Shown here: positions 1-8,436 of the stretch, piece by piece
How positions within the stretch are numbered: the first letter of the stretch is position 1
Layout: each line of letters begins with the position of its first letter
NCBI GenBank assembly: GCA_018658955.1
Contig: JABIPM010000031.1
Coordinates: forward strand, 1-30,709
Direction: 5' to 3'
DNA from: Candidatus Woesearchaeota archaeon
GTDB taxonomy: Archaea; Nanobdellota; Nanobdellia; SCGC-AAA011-G17; UBA489
Length of the DNA: 30,709 bases
Position numbers and translations under genes: made by a program
The notes under the pieces: model-generated
What the model was told of the DNA's origin: nothing
What the model saw: only the letters and a program-made list of their open reading frames with translations
The model's database searches: none

Positions 1-250
1 AGAAGTATATCCTGAAAAAGATTATGCTGAAACAGAAACTCAAGAATCAATTGAAACAGGATCCCCTGTACAAGATGTAATTCCATGGGATTTAGCAGGA
101 AAATACGAAGAAGAAGCAAAAGAGAACGCATCACCTATTGTGGCAATAATTCTTCCATTATTAATAATAGCAATTTTAGTATTTTTACTTTCAGGTAAAA
201 AGAAAAAAACTAAAACAAAGAAATTTTCAGAAGTAATAAAAAATAACTAA
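1..250 (+). CDS. C-terminal end of a membrane-anchored protein (5' end outside window)
   Basis: The open frame enters from the left edge and stops at TAA 248-250, giving 82 residues. The visible part is an acidic, Glu/Thr-rich linker, followed by one hydrophobic segment of about 22 residues (ASPIVAIILPLLIIAILVFL) and a Lys-rich tail (GKKKKTKTKK). That pattern fits a single C-terminal membrane anchor with the bulk of the protein outside and a short basic cytoplasmic tail. Function cannot be told from this fragment. Its stop abuts the stop of the convergent gene at 251 with no spacer. Confidence 0.75.
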   Translation, partial: EVYPEKDYAETETQESIETGSPVQDVIPWDLAGKYEEEAKENASPIVAIILPLLIIAILVFLLSGKKKKTKTKKFSEVIKNN

Positions 251-727
251 TTATTCTTTTTTCTCTTCATCTTTTTCAACAACAGCTTCGGTGGGTTTTG
301 GTTGTCCAGCTTCAACACTTAACTTTGCCATTTCCCTTTTCATAACTACATTTTCAGCATGAAGATTTTTTACAAGCATATCATACTGATGTAATCTAGC
401 AATTAAATCATTCCAAAGATTATTCAAAATATTTCTTTCAAAATTTATCTTAGATGGCTCTACAACTTCTAATGTGCTAGGCATAAAGTCAAAACAAAAT
501 CCAGTAATCATATCAACTTCATCAAATTCTAATTCTGCTTCAACAAATTTACTCCAAAAAGGTCTGTCTTCAATTTTAGTAGATTCAGAAACTTTTTCTT
601 CTATGCATTTGAAATAATCAGAATTCTTTAATTTTTCAACAACCATGTCCATGGTTTTACTAACATGTTCTTCAGGAGATCCCATTATCTCCATAATTGC
701 TCTTACTTTAATTTTTCCTTCTTCCAT
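251..727 (-). CDS. Conserved-looking acidic coiled-coil protein, function unknown
   Basis: 158 residues. I do not recognise the family. The N-terminal part is a mixed alpha/beta sequence (GKIKVRAIMEIMGSPEEHV) that may be a small domain. Residues about 98-135 (ILNNLWNDLIARLHQYDMLV onward) look helical and coiled-coil forming, and the last 20 residues are a charged Glu/Lys tail. No signal peptide or membrane segment is seen, so it is probably cytoplasmic. The start lies 1 nt after the stop of the upstream lamin-tail gene, so the two are almost certainly co-transcribed. Its stop abuts that of the convergent membrane protein. Confidence 0.7.
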   Translation of the reverse strand: MEEGKIKVRAIMEIMGSPEEHVSKTMDMVVEKLKNSDYFKCIEEKVSESTKIEDRPFWSKFVEAELEFDEVDMITGFCFDFMPSTLEVVEPSKINFERNILNNLWNDLIARLHQYDMLVKNLHAENVVMKREMAKLSVEAGQPKPTEAVVEKDEEKKE

Positions 728-728
728 T

Positions 729-1739
729 TTAATTTCGTTTAAGCCAATAAAATAGCCCTAAGCTCCCCACAAAATAACTTAAATAAAGGGTCAAATCTCC
801 ATTAATATCGTTATCTACTATTTTGGTAGCTGATTTAATTACAACCTCTTCTTGCTTGTTTATATTGCTTTCTCTTTCATTTAAAGCAACAATCTGGCCT
901 TCTTCAATCATCACAGTCTCACCCTCAAACTTTAACCAGACGAGCCTGTAGTCCTCATCACCAAAACCTTCTACAACTAACACATATTCACCTTCAACAG
1001 CATTAATCTCTCCACAAGTCGCTACAGGAAGCTCGATGCTCTGCCCACGTTGAGGATTAATCTTCAATGAACTAATCTCATTAACATCCCTAACATAAGC
1101 AGAAATTTCTTCTTTTTTATTACGATTATTCCATAAGTCTATTCCTACTTTCAAATTTCCACATTTATTTTCTGGAACTTCAACATAATTAATCTTTATC
1201 CAGCTACTTTCACTTTTGTTAATTTTTTCATCTTCGCTAACTTCTTCAGAATCTTCCTCTTCTTCATTATCAATTAAACCATAACTTCCAGGACTAGGAT
1301 CACATTCAAGAATAACTTCATCAAAACATAAGGCCTTTCCATTTCCATTTGCTAAATCTCCATTATACTCTATTTCAAAAATTAAGTTGGCATCCGGATC
1401 GTGTAGATAGATTTCATCTCCACTGTTTCCTAACCCATTTCCAATTGCTTTTCCAGCACTGTAAACACTAACATCATCAAAGTTTAAATCAAAAACAAGT
1501 AACTCTTCTTCAATAATTAAATTTAATTTACTATTTCCTGAACCATTCAATAAAATTAAAGCATCAGAACTGCTCCCATCTCTAATTATCCATCCTTCTA
1601 AGTTAGTTTCACTCTCAAACAAAACTTCTACATATTCTCCATTATTATCATTTCCAACAGGATTATACATAACTTCGGTAATCTCTCCACTAACACAACT
1701 ACTAAGTAAAATAAATAATAAACTTATTCGAATTAACAT
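729..1739 (-). CDS. Secreted lamin-tail-domain protein with C-terminal membrane segment
   Basis: 336 residues. A signal peptide (about 1-18) ends in a lipobox-like LLSSC. Residues about 19-115 match the lamin-tail domain pattern: EITEVMYNPVGNDNNGEYVE, then LEGWIIRD, then GDEIYLHDPDANLIFEIEY. An acidic linker follows, then a second beta-rich domain (about 178-280) and a final hydrophobic stretch (LYLSYFVGSLGLFYWL) ending in KRN. LTD domains of archaea and bacteria are usually extracellular and often accompany surface proteins or nucleases; here the C-terminal helix would anchor the protein to the membrane. The molecular role is not known. A TATA-like CTTTTAATTAAATA lies at about 1755-1770 upstream of the start. 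Confidence 0.8.
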   Translation of the reverse strand: MLIRISLLFILLSSCVSGEITEVMYNPVGNDNNGEYVEVLFESETNLEGWIIRDGSSSDALILLNGSGNSKLNLIIEEELLVFDLNFDDVSVYSAGKAIGNGLGNSGDEIYLHDPDANLIFEIEYNGDLANGNGKALCFDEVILECDPSPGSYGLIDNEEEEDSEEVSEDEKINKSESSWIKINYVEVPENKCGNLKVGIDLWNNRNKKEEISAYVRDVNEISSLKINPQRGQSIELPVATCGEINAVEGEYVLVVEGFGDEDYRLVWLKFEGETVMIEEGQIVALNERESNINKQEEVVIKSATKIVDNDINGDLTLYLSYFVGSLGLFYWLKRN

Positions 1740-1791
1740 AAAATTAATTAAATTTTATTTAATTAAAAGCTTCCACTATTTTTTCCGAAAA

Positions 1792-2184
1792 TTATTCGAT
1801 TAAACTCTCAAAAGAAATACCATAACTAGCAACAAGTTCTTTGTCAAAGTAATAGTTTTCTAAACCTTTGCTTCTTCCAAGTTGAGAAGACTTCAAAAAC
1901 GCCCATTTCTTTCCATCAAAACGAACACCTACCCATGCATCTGCACCAAAACCTTTTGAAAAACTTTCTAATTCTCCAATCTGTTCCTTAGAAATATATC
2001 TTCTTTGTTTTCCTTTTCCGCTCTTACATTCAACAGCAATACTTCTTCCATCCTTACCAGCTAAAAGATCAGGACAAGGAAATGGCATACTTCCAGAACC
2101 TGCAATTCTAATACAGAACCAGCCATGTTTCCAGAACATATGTAATAGTTCTCTTTCAGTTCTCGACCCCTTTACTTTACTCAT
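1792..2184 (-). CDS. hjc: Holliday junction resolvase Hjc
   Basis: 130 residues, the usual length for archaeal Hjc. The nuclease core of the family is visible: Glu10 in RTERELL, the AGSGS loop (28-32), Asp39 in CPDLLAG, and Glu52 and Lys54 in VECKSG. The enzyme is a homodimeric, metal-dependent endonuclease that cuts four-way DNA junctions in recombination and fork repair. It follows the DUF1931 histone gene on the same strand, and the LTD gene lies 52 nt downstream. A TATA-like element (TTTTAAAGTTTAAT on the minus strand) about 25 bp before the ATG suggests its own leaderless start. Confidence 0.93.
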   Translation of the reverse strand: MSKVKGSRTERELLHMFWKHGWFCIRIAGSGSMPFPCPDLLAGKDGRSIAVECKSGKGKQRRYISKEQIGELESFSKGFGADAWVGVRFDGKKWAFLKSSQLGRSKGLENYYFDKELVASYGISFESLIE

Positions 2185-2243
2185 AGGATATTATTAGAAT
2201 TAAACTTTAAAAAATTATTTAAAAAAAAGAAAAATCAAGAGAC

Positions 2244-2414
2244 TTAAAGGTCTCTTGCTTTTACGGTTGCTCTTCCGTTTTCTTTAGCTCTTCTTGAAGC
2301 ATCATTGATTAACGCTTGAACTTTTTCACTTAAACAGTCTGCAAAGTCTCCAGCTACGTTCATTCCTTTTGCTGCTTCCTTAACTTTACTTCTTACAACT
2401 AACATTTCTGCCAT
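2244..2414 (-). CDS. Small histone-fold DNA-binding protein, DUF1931 type
   Basis: Short gene of 56 residues read by eye: it starts MAEMLVVRSKVKEAA and ends GRATVKARDL. The pattern (RSKVKE, NVAGDFADCL, NGRATVKARDL) is that of the DUF1931/archaeal histone-like family, with helix 1, a long central helix and a terminal T-V-K-x-R-D-L as in histone folds. It probably acts in the nucleoid beside Alba, which is also in this window. The start is fixed by an SD-like GAGGTA a few bases before the ATG (revcomp of 2418-2426). A TATA-like CTTTATAAATG on the minus strand at about 2506-2517 would give a leader of about 70 nt. Confidence 0.85.
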   Translation of the reverse strand: MAEMLVVRSKVKEAAKGMNVAGDFADCLSEKVQALINDASRRAKENGRATVKARDL

Positions 2415-2604
2415 TTTAATAGTACCTCGTTTTATTTTTTAATAATCATGAAAACACTTTACAGCGTCTATATCTCACGATTTCAATGAACTAAAAATCA
2501 AGGTCATTTATAAAGATTTCGTTAATATAGCCTCTATTTGCCGTTTTTAGCTATCTTAGGGCACTTTCAAAAGCTATTTAAGTAATCTTATTGTAAATCC
2601 TCAC
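2415..2604. promoter_or_regulatory. Divergent promoter region between histone and LysRS genes
   Basis: 190 bp without a gene. On the plus strand GCTATTTAAG (about 2572-2581) lies some 27 bp before the LysRS ATG, as for a leaderless archaeal promoter. On the minus strand TTTATAAATG (about 2507-2516) is a TATA box candidate for the histone gene, followed by a long leader with an SD-like GAGGTA. I see no tRNA, repeat or convincing extra ORF here. Confidence 0.5.
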
Positions 2605-4146
2605 ATGGCTGAAAATCTAATGAATTGGGCAGACGTAACTGCAGAAAAGGTAATTCAAGAAAAGGGAGATAAGGATTCCTATGTAGTTGCAGCAGGAATA
2701 AGTCCTTCAGGCCACATACACATTGGAAATTTTAGAGAAATAATTACATCAGCACAAGTAGCAAAAGCATTAAGATCTAGAGGAAAAAAAGTACGTTTCA
2801 TTTATTCATGGGATGATTTTGATGCATTTAGAAAAGTTCCAAAAGATTTTCCAGAAGATTTCAAACAATATTTAGGAATGCCCCTATGCAAGGTTCCAGA
2901 TCCACACGGATGTCACAAAAGTTATTCTGAACATTTTGAAAAAGAACTAGAAAACGTAATTGGGCAATTTGATTGGGGAATTGAATTTATTTATCAAGGA
3001 AATATGTATCAAGATTGTAAATACGCAGAGCATATTAAAGAAGTATTAAACAATAAAGAAAAAATTACAGAAGTATTAAACAAACATAGAAAGGAACCTT
3101 TAGCAAAAGAATGGTTGCCTATAGAAGTCTTCTGTGAAAAGTGTTGGAAAAACACAACAAATATTTTAGAATACGATGGAGAATATGAACTCCATTATGA
3201 ATGTAAATGTAATCATTCGAATAAATTTGATTTTAGAAAAATAGGTAATGTCGCTCTTTTATGGAGAGTAGATTGGCCAATGAGATGGAACTACGAACAA
3301 GTAGACTTCGAACCAGGAGGCAAGGATCATTCTGCAGCAGGAGGGTCATACGATACTGCTAAGAAAATAGCACCCGCACTTTGGAATTTTGAAGCCCCAA
3401 CTTACAGGGCGTATGAATGGATTGCAATGAAAGGCGGAAAACAATTTACAAGTTCAGGTGGAGTTGTTACATTACCGGAAGATGTTATGAAGATATATGA
3501 ACCTGATGTAGCCACATATCTTTTTGCAGGAACACAACCAAATAAAACATTTGAAATTAGTTTTGATTTAGACACATTAAAAATTTATGAAGATTTTGAT
3601 AAATGTGAAAAAATTTACTTCAATAAAGAAGAAGTTACAGAGAAAGAATCTAAAAAACAAAAAAGAATTTATGAGTTATCTTGTAAGACATTACCCAAGG
3701 AGTTTGGAGAACAAATAACTTTCAGACATTTAACAACGTTAGTTCAAATTCATGAAGGAGACATAGAAAAAGCAACAAAAGGAATAAACTCCTCAAGAAT
3801 CAAAACAAGGGCCCAATGTGCATTAAATTGGTTAGAATCGTATGCTCCAGAAGATTTCAAGTTTGCAGTACATACAAAAATCACCAAGGAAATTAACGAA
3901 CACCTAGATGAATCAATCAAACCAGCATTAAAGGAATTGGTTGAAATATTAAAAAATAAACACACTCCAGAATCATTATTCAATGAGTTTTATGAACTAT
4001 GTCAAAAACACAAAATAAAAAACTCAGATTTTTTCAAAGGAGCATATTTAGCAATTATTGGCAAACAAAAAGGGCCAAGATTAGCAAATTTCATAGTTAC
4101 ATTAGGGCAGGAAAGAGTAGCAAAATTACTTGAGGGCATCCAATGA
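2605..4146 (+). CDS. lysS: Lysyl-tRNA synthetase, class I
   Basis: 513 residues, normal for class I LysRS. It charges tRNA-Lys with lysine in the cytoplasm. The Rossmann-fold signature HIGN is at 39-42 in SPSGHIHIGN. A zinc ribbon is visible as CEKC followed by CKC, and the KMSKS region is MKGGKQFTSSGG (275-286). The C-terminal all-helical anticodon-binding domain fills roughly 350-513. The KMSKS loop is degenerate: the usual SSKGN is SSGGV here, without the second lysine. A leaderless start at the MAENL methionine is supported by the upstream TATA-like element. The stop overlaps the next ATG in ATGA, implying translational coupling. Confidence 0.95.
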   Translation: MAENLMNWADVTAEKVIQEKGDKDSYVVAAGISPSGHIHIGNFREIITSAQVAKALRSRGKKVRFIYSWDDFDAFRKVPKDFPEDFKQYLGMPLCKVPDPHGCHKSYSEHFEKELENVIGQFDWGIEFIYQGNMYQDCKYAEHIKEVLNNKEKITEVLNKHRKEPLAKEWLPIEVFCEKCWKNTTNILEYDGEYELHYECKCNHSNKFDFRKIGNVALLWRVDWPMRWNYEQVDFEPGGKDHSAAGGSYDTAKKIAPALWNFEAPTYRAYEWIAMKGGKQFTSSGGVVTLPEDVMKIYEPDVATYLFAGTQPNKTFEISFDLDTLKIYEDFDKCEKIYFNKEEVTEKESKKQKRIYELSCKTLPKEFGEQITFRHLTTLVQIHEGDIEKATKGINSSRIKTRAQCALNWLESYAPEDFKFAVHTKITKEINEHLDESIKPALKELVEILKNKHTPESLFNEFYELCQKHKIKNSDFFKGAYLAIIGKQKGPRLANFIVTLGQERVAKLLEGIQ

Positions 4147-5261
4147 AACATTTATTCCATTTAGGAAGAGATGCAGAACTAAGCATTCTCGAAGTAGTAT
4201 CTTATCTTAAGAGAACAGATAGAGAGTATGAACTTCTAAAAATAACTAAAAAGTGTATTCAAGCAGAAATAAAAAAATTCGATCCTAAAAAAGCAATTAG
4301 TGCATTAGGAGGAACAATAAAAATATCTACTGAAGTAGAGAATTCAGAAGAATTTATTTTAAGAGTACTTTCAAACTTTACAAAATCTAAGGTAATTTAT
4401 GCATTAAATGAATTTGAATCCTCAGATGAAACCAAAGAAGAGTTAGTAAAAACAATAAAACAATTTGCTAAAGAACAAAAATTAAAACTATTGCAGAAAC
4501 ATATAACAGAAAAAGAAATTCCACCCTCAAAATCAAAAAACTTAGATATGGAGTTAACTTTATTCAAAAATAAACTTTATAGAGTATCAGCAGTATCTGA
4601 TCCAAAAGGTTACAAGGCAAGAGATGAAGAAAGGCCAAATTTTGATCCATTAAGAGTTACATCAATTAGGTTAGCAAAGATCTTAATTAACTTAGCACAA
4701 CCAACAAATAAATCAAAATTATTAATTCCTTACACTGGACTAGGAACAATTTCTCAAGAAGCCTACTTAATGGGCATAGAAAGTATTGGAATTGAAGAAA
4801 ATCCTATGCTATTCAAAAGAGGTAAGCAAAATCTTAGTTGGTTAAAAGATAATTTCAAATCACATGCAAAAATATCTATGAAACAATTAAATCTCCATAG
4901 AATTTCAAAAGAATTAAGCAATATAGATTGTATTGCAACAGAACCAGATTTAGGACCATATATTAGAAAGTTACCTACAGAATCTGAAGCAAGAGAGTTA
5001 GCAAAATCCCTTTCAAGATCTTACGACATGCTACTCCAGCAAGCCTCAAAATTATTAAAAAGAGGCTCAAAAATGTCGATTATAGTCCCAAACTTCAAAA
5101 CTAGAGATTCTAAGATTATTCGGATAGGATTCCAATCTATGCTCAGAAAACATGGATTTGAGATATATCAGCCCCTAGAGAATACTATGATCCCTATTGA
5201 TTATAAGTTAAAAAACAGCAAAATAAAGCGTAAGATATATGTTTTAGAAAAGCTTAAATAA
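4143..5261 (+). CDS. THUMP-type tRNA guanosine-N2 methyltransferase (TrmG10/Trm11-like)
   Basis: 372 residues. The N-terminal half fits the ferredoxin-like plus THUMP layout of archaeal TrmG10/Trm11 proteins. The C-terminal half is an AdoMet methyltransferase: DPLRVTSIRLAKILINLAQP, then IPYTGLGTISQEA as the SAM loop, then IGIEENP as the acidic motif. In place of the canonical N/DPPY catalytic motif it has TEPDLGPY (266-273), so the exact chemistry is uncertain. Likely substrate is a guanosine of tRNA (G10 in TrmG10). It overlaps lysS by 4 bp and precedes eS17 by 21 bp, consistent with an expression unit for translation. Confidence 0.75.
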   Translation: MKHLFHLGRDAELSILEVVSYLKRTDREYELLKITKKCIQAEIKKFDPKKAISALGGTIKISTEVENSEEFILRVLSNFTKSKVIYALNEFESSDETKEELVKTIKQFAKEQKLKLLQKHITEKEIPPSKSKNLDMELTLFKNKLYRVSAVSDPKGYKARDEERPNFDPLRVTSIRLAKILINLAQPTNKSKLLIPYTGLGTISQEAYLMGIESIGIEENPMLFKRGKQNLSWLKDNFKSHAKISMKQLNLHRISKELSNIDCIATEPDLGPYIRKLPTESEARELAKSLSRSYDMLLQQASKLLKRGSKMSIIVPNFKTRDSKIIRIGFQSMLRKHGFEIYQPLENTMIPIDYKLKNSKIKRKIYVLEKLK

Positions 5262-5282
5262 CCTTTTTTCAATCCTAAATTC

Positions 5283-5477
5283 ATGGGAAGAATCAAAACA
5301 CAATTAATCAAAAGGTCAACTATCAAGTTACTAGAAGCAAAAAGATCTTCATTTACTAAGAATTTTGAAGAAAATAAGAAGGTTGTTCAAGAACTACTGA
5401 CTGCCCCTGGTAAAAAGATGAGAAACGTAATAGCAGGATATGCTACTAGATTAGTTAAGAACGAAAAAGAACTTTAA
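5283..5477 (+). CDS. rps17e: Small ribosomal subunit protein eS17
   Basis: 64 residues with the family hallmarks GRIKTQLIKRSTIKLLE at the N-terminus, FEENKKVV in the middle and MRNVIAGYATRLVK at the C-terminus. This is the compact archaeal form of eS17, a helical protein of the 30S head found only in archaea and eukaryotes. It sits 21 bp after the tRNA methyltransferase and 32 bp before Alba, probably in the same transcript. Confidence 0.95.
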   Translation: MGRIKTQLIKRSTIKLLEAKRSSFTKNFEENKKVVQELLTAPGKKMRNVIAGYATRLVKNEKEL

Positions 5478-5509
5478 TTTAGCTTCATTCTAAGGGAGGG
5501 TGACTCAAG

Positions 5510-5815
5510 ATGATAGATAAGACTACAGATTATGATTCAAAAGATCATGTCGTTTTTATCGGAGATAAACCCTTTATGAATTATGTAACTGGTGTAATTA
5601 TGCAATTTACAACTCAAAAAGCAGAAACTTCTACAATTAAAGCAAGAGGGAAATTCATAAGCAAAGCAGTCGATATTGCCGAAGTTGCAGCAAAAAGATT
5701 TCTTGAAGGCCAAATTGAAGTTTCAACTATCTCTATCGATAGTGAAGGTTTCAAGAACACTGAAGGTAAAGACGTGAGAGTTTCCACAATTGAAATAGTT
5801 CTAAAGAAGTTATAA
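5510..5815 (+). CDS. albA: Alba, DNA/RNA-binding chromatin protein
   Basis: 101 residues. VFIGDKPFMNYVTGVIMQF is the Alba signature with the nucleic-acid-binding lysine loop. The rest follows the family: IKARGKFISKAVDIAEVAAK, then RVSTIEIVLKKL as the last strand. Alba dimers coat DNA and also bind RNA. A strong SD, GGGAGGGTGA (5494-5503), lies 6 nt before the ATG, unlike most neighbours, which suggests high, SD-dependent translation. With the DUF1931 protein it gives this window two architectural chromatin proteins, plus the H1-like protein at 20691. Confidence 0.95.
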   Translation: MIDKTTDYDSKDHVVFIGDKPFMNYVTGVIMQFTTQKAETSTIKARGKFISKAVDIAEVAAKRFLEGQIEVSTISIDSEGFKNTEGKDVRVSTIEIVLKKL

Positions 5816-5867
5816 TCACTCTAAAGGGTAGCGAACAATTAATAAATAGAAAATTCTTTTTATAAAT

Positions 5868-7592
5868 ATGGCTTTAGAGGTGCTGTCTAATTTACAGATA
5901 AATCTATTATTTGATATAGCAATTATAATTGTATTTGCAACCATAATTGCATTTATCGCAAGATTATTCAAACAACCATTAATTGTAGGTTATATTTTAG
6001 CAGGAATTCTTTTAGGGCCAACAACATTCCAATTAATTAAAAATCAAGAGATTATTTTTGCACTTTCAGAAATAGGAATTGCATTTTTGTTATTCTTTGT
6101 AGGTCTAGAAATGGATCTAAAGAAACTAAAAGAAGTAGGTTTCTTTTCAACGGCTGGAACGATTATACAAGTAGTGTTAACTTTCCTTGCAGCATTCTTT
6201 ATTTTACTAAAATTTGGAATGGCTAGCACAGTTGCTTCAATCTTAAGTTTAATCGTTGCATTTAGCAGCACATCAATCGTAGTTAAAATCTTTTCAGATA
6301 ATGATGAGATAGATACACTATCTAGCAGGTTGGCATTAGGATTATTATTAATGCAAGACATAATCGTTATTTTCTTACTTTCAACAATTTCCACAACAAC
6401 TTCAATTACAATAATATCTTTAGCAACTTCTTTTTTCAAAGGAATTGCAATATTCGCAACTGCACTTCTAATGTCTAGTGTAGTGTTCCCCAGACTATTT
6501 GCAGCAGCTGCAGAATACAGGGAAATGATACTATTACTTTCATTAACAACTTGTTTTATCTTTTCAACAATAGCCGCATATTTTGGATTTTCAATTGCGG
6601 TTGGAGCATTCTTAGCAGGAATAAGTATCGCTCCGCTAAAATACAGTTTAAACATTCAAGGTATGGTTGAACCATTAAAGGATTTCTTCGCAACAATCTT
6701 CTTTGTATCACTAGGACTTCAAATGAAATTTGCAGGCATGGGGAATTTAATTAATATTTTTTGGGCAATGTTAGCTTTAGTAATCATCTTCAAACCATTA
6801 TTGATTGCAACAATTGCATTATTATTTGGATATGAAAAAAGGGCAGCATCAGCTGCAGGTTTCTCTCTTGGGCAAGTTAGTGAGTTTTCGTTAATTATTG
6901 CAGCAGTAGCGTTAAGTAATGGATTAATTGGTTCAGAAATATTTTCATTAACAGTGCTATTGGTTGCAGTTTCAATCGTAACAACTGCATACACCTTGAG
7001 AATTGAAGGCAAAATCTATTCATTCTTATCTGGATACTATGGATTCATTTCTTCACTTCTTCCAAAAAGTAAATTAAGAAAAGAAAAGAAATTAAGAAAA
7101 AAAGATATTGTATTATTTGGATGTCATAGGATGGGTGCAATATTTTTAGAAACTTTCAAAAAAGCAAAGAAAAAAGTTTTAGTTATCGATCACAACCCTC
7201 ATAGAGTTGAAGAATTAGAAAGAATGAAAGTAAACTGTTTGTACGGTAACATTTCAAATGAAGAAATTCTAAAACATGCAGGATTAAGTAATACTGAATT
7301 TGTAGTTTCCACAGTAAGAACAGTTGAAGATAATCTCTATATGATTAATTATATTAAGGAGCGAAAATATGATACAAAAATAATTGTAGTTGCAGAACAT
7401 ATTCATCAAGCATTAGACCTTTACGATGCAGGCGCAGATTATGTAATCATTCCACATATCGTATCTGGAGAAAAAATGTCTACAATAATCAAGGATCTTT
7501 TCAAAGGAAAAAAGAAGATTGAAAGAATCAAAAATCAAAGCATCGACCATATTCTATTCATCGAGAGATTTGGCAGAAACATAAAAGGATAG
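5868..7592 (+). CDS. CPA2-family monovalent cation/proton antiporter with TrkA-N domain
   Basis: 574 residues. The first 380 residues carry about 12 membrane helices in the KefB/NapA arrangement (FKQPLIVGYILAGILLGP, FLLFFVGLEMDLKKL, FSSTSIVVKI). From about 411 a Rossmann RCK/TrkA-N domain follows, with the nucleotide loop GCHRMG (418-423) and acidic Asp441 in VIDHN. Such proteins exchange Na+ or K+ for protons, and the RCK domain gates them by NAD(H) or a similar ligand; ion preference cannot be read here. AATTAATAAATAG (about 5838-5850) some 25 bp upstream is a candidate TATA box. The gene ends one base before the convergent tRNA-Met. Confidence 0.9.
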   Translation: MALEVLSNLQINLLFDIAIIIVFATIIAFIARLFKQPLIVGYILAGILLGPTTFQLIKNQEIIFALSEIGIAFLLFFVGLEMDLKKLKEVGFFSTAGTIIQVVLTFLAAFFILLKFGMASTVASILSLIVAFSSTSIVVKIFSDNDEIDTLSSRLALGLLLMQDIIVIFLLSTISTTTSITIISLATSFFKGIAIFATALLMSSVVFPRLFAAAAEYREMILLLSLTTCFIFSTIAAYFGFSIAVGAFLAGISIAPLKYSLNIQGMVEPLKDFFATIFFVSLGLQMKFAGMGNLINIFWAMLALVIIFKPLLIATIALLFGYEKRAASAAGFSLGQVSEFSLIIAAVALSNGLIGSEIFSLTVLLVAVSIVTTAYTLRIEGKIYSFLSGYYGFISSLLPKSKLRKEKKLRKKDIVLFGCHRMGAIFLETFKKAKKKVLVIDHNPHRVEELERMKVNCLYGNISNEEILKHAGLSNTEFVVSTVRTVEDNLYMINYIKERKYDTKIIVVAEHIHQALDLYDAGADYVIIPHIVSGEKMSTIIKDLFKGKKKIERIKNQSIDHILFIERFGRNIKG

Positions 7593-7666
7593 TGCCTCCA
7601 GAGGGACTTGAACCCTCGATCTTCAGCTTATGAGACTGACGATTTAGCCAACTAATCTACGGAGGC
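7593..7666 (-). tRNA. tRNA-Met (CAU), elongator type
   Basis: A 74-nt cloverleaf on the minus strand. Acceptor GCCTCCG pairs with TGGAGGC (one G-T), D stem GATT/AATC, anticodon stem TCAGT/GCTGA around loop CTCATAA with anticodon CAT, and T stem GAGGG/CCCTC. Discriminator A; CCA is not encoded. The G1-C72 pair argues against an archaeal initiator, which usually begins with A1. A tRNA-Ile2 read through a modified C34 is possible but less likely. A TATA-like TTTTAAACGC on the minus strand lies about 25 bp before the 5' end. No intron. Confidence 0.9.
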
Positions 7667-7713
7667 GCATAAATAATCTTTAGAACTGCGTTTAAAAGAG
7701 TTTCTTTGAGACT

Positions 7714-8142
7714 CTAGGGATTCTCTTCTTCCACTTCTTTAACGATTTTTTTTATCTCTTCAGCCATTTTCAATCTTTCATCTTCAGATTCATACTCTTT
7801 TCCTGGCCAAGAAACCAAACCATCGTTCTCATTTCTAGGAATTATGTGGAAATGTAAGTGATTAACTAACTGTCCTGCAGCGAGTTTATTGTTTTGCCCT
7901 ATATTCACCCCATCAGAAATCTTATCTACCACTTGAGCCATCTTTTTAACTCTTAAAATAACATCTTGCAATACATTTTCAGGAGTTTCTAATATAGTTT
8001 CATAATGGTCTTTAGGAATCACCAATAGATGTCCTTGATTAATGGGATTAATATCTAAAAAAACTAAAACTTTCTCATCTTCATAAACTCTTTCAGCAGG
8101 AATCTCTTTATTCACAATTTTACAAAAAATACAATCATTCAT
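7714..8142 (-). CDS. HIT family hydrolase
   Basis: 142 residues. The histidine triad is HLHFHIIPR (His95, His97, His99), preceded by the usual INQGHLLVIPKDH segment and an N-terminal CIFCKIV with a CxxC zinc pair. HIT proteins hydrolyse or transfer nucleoside phosphoramidates and dinucleotides such as Ap4A or AMP-lysine. Its ATG overlaps the end of the upstream small basic gene by 8 bp (ATGAATGA), so translation is probably coupled. The tRNA-Met gene follows downstream on the same strand. Confidence 0.93.
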   Translation of the reverse strand: MNDCIFCKIVNKEIPAERVYEDEKVLVFLDINPINQGHLLVIPKDHYETILETPENVLQDVILRVKKMAQVVDKISDGVNIGQNNKLAAGQLVNHLHFHIIPRNENDGLVSWPGKEYESEDERLKMAEEIKKIVKEVEEENP

Positions 8143-8389
8143 CTAAAAGTCCCCAAGTTTTTGCTTTCTCTCTCATCTTTTTCAAAAAACTCTTCTTGGT
8201 ACTTCTATCCACTTTAGGTCTAACCTTTTTGTAAATCTTTCTTCTTTCTTTTCTTGCAGATCCAGACATTGCAATTTTTTTAGCTTTCGCTGCTCTTTCT
8301 TTCTTCTCTTCTCTGAACTTTCCTTTAACAGCAGACATACGTTTTCTTCGTTGCATAGTAACTCTTCTGCTTTTTGCTTTTCTTCCCAT
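8135..8389 (-). CDS. Small Lys/Arg-rich protein, function unknown
   Basis: 84 residues, extremely basic (MGRKAKSRRVTMQRRKRMSA, then KKVRPKVDRSTKKSFLKK), ending in an acidic-hydrophobic tail KTWGLLDE. The composition resembles ribosome- or RNA-associated proteins, but I do not recognise the family. A TATA-like TTATTATAGTCC on the minus strand (about 8408-8419) lies some 27 bp before the ATG, indicating a leaderless start and making this the first gene of a two-gene unit with the HIT protein. An overlapping frame over the same bases is rejected because this one starts correctly relative to the promoter and couples to the HIT start. Confidence 0.75.
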   Translation of the reverse strand: MGRKAKSRRVTMQRRKRMSAVKGKFREEKKERAAKAKKIAMSGSARKERRKIYKKVRPKVDRSTKKSFLKKMREKAKTWGLLDE

Positions 8390-8436
8390 AAAAATATCAA
8401 GAATTAGGACTATAATAACCTTACGATAAGGAAATA

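Noticed and set aside
6044..6655. 203-codon frame antisense to the antiporter
   Set aside because: A mirror of the hydrophobic coding sequence; no promoter, SD or recognisable domain.
7593..7666. Initiator tRNA-Met or tRNA-Ile2 for the CAT tRNA
   Set aside because: G1-C72 differs from the archaeal initiator, and there is no sequence feature favouring Ile2 over elongator Met, although Ile2 cannot be fully excluded.
8182..8400. Alternative minus-strand frame over the small basic gene
   Set aside because: The other frame begins at the expected distance from the TATA box and overlaps the HIT start in a coupling arrangement.
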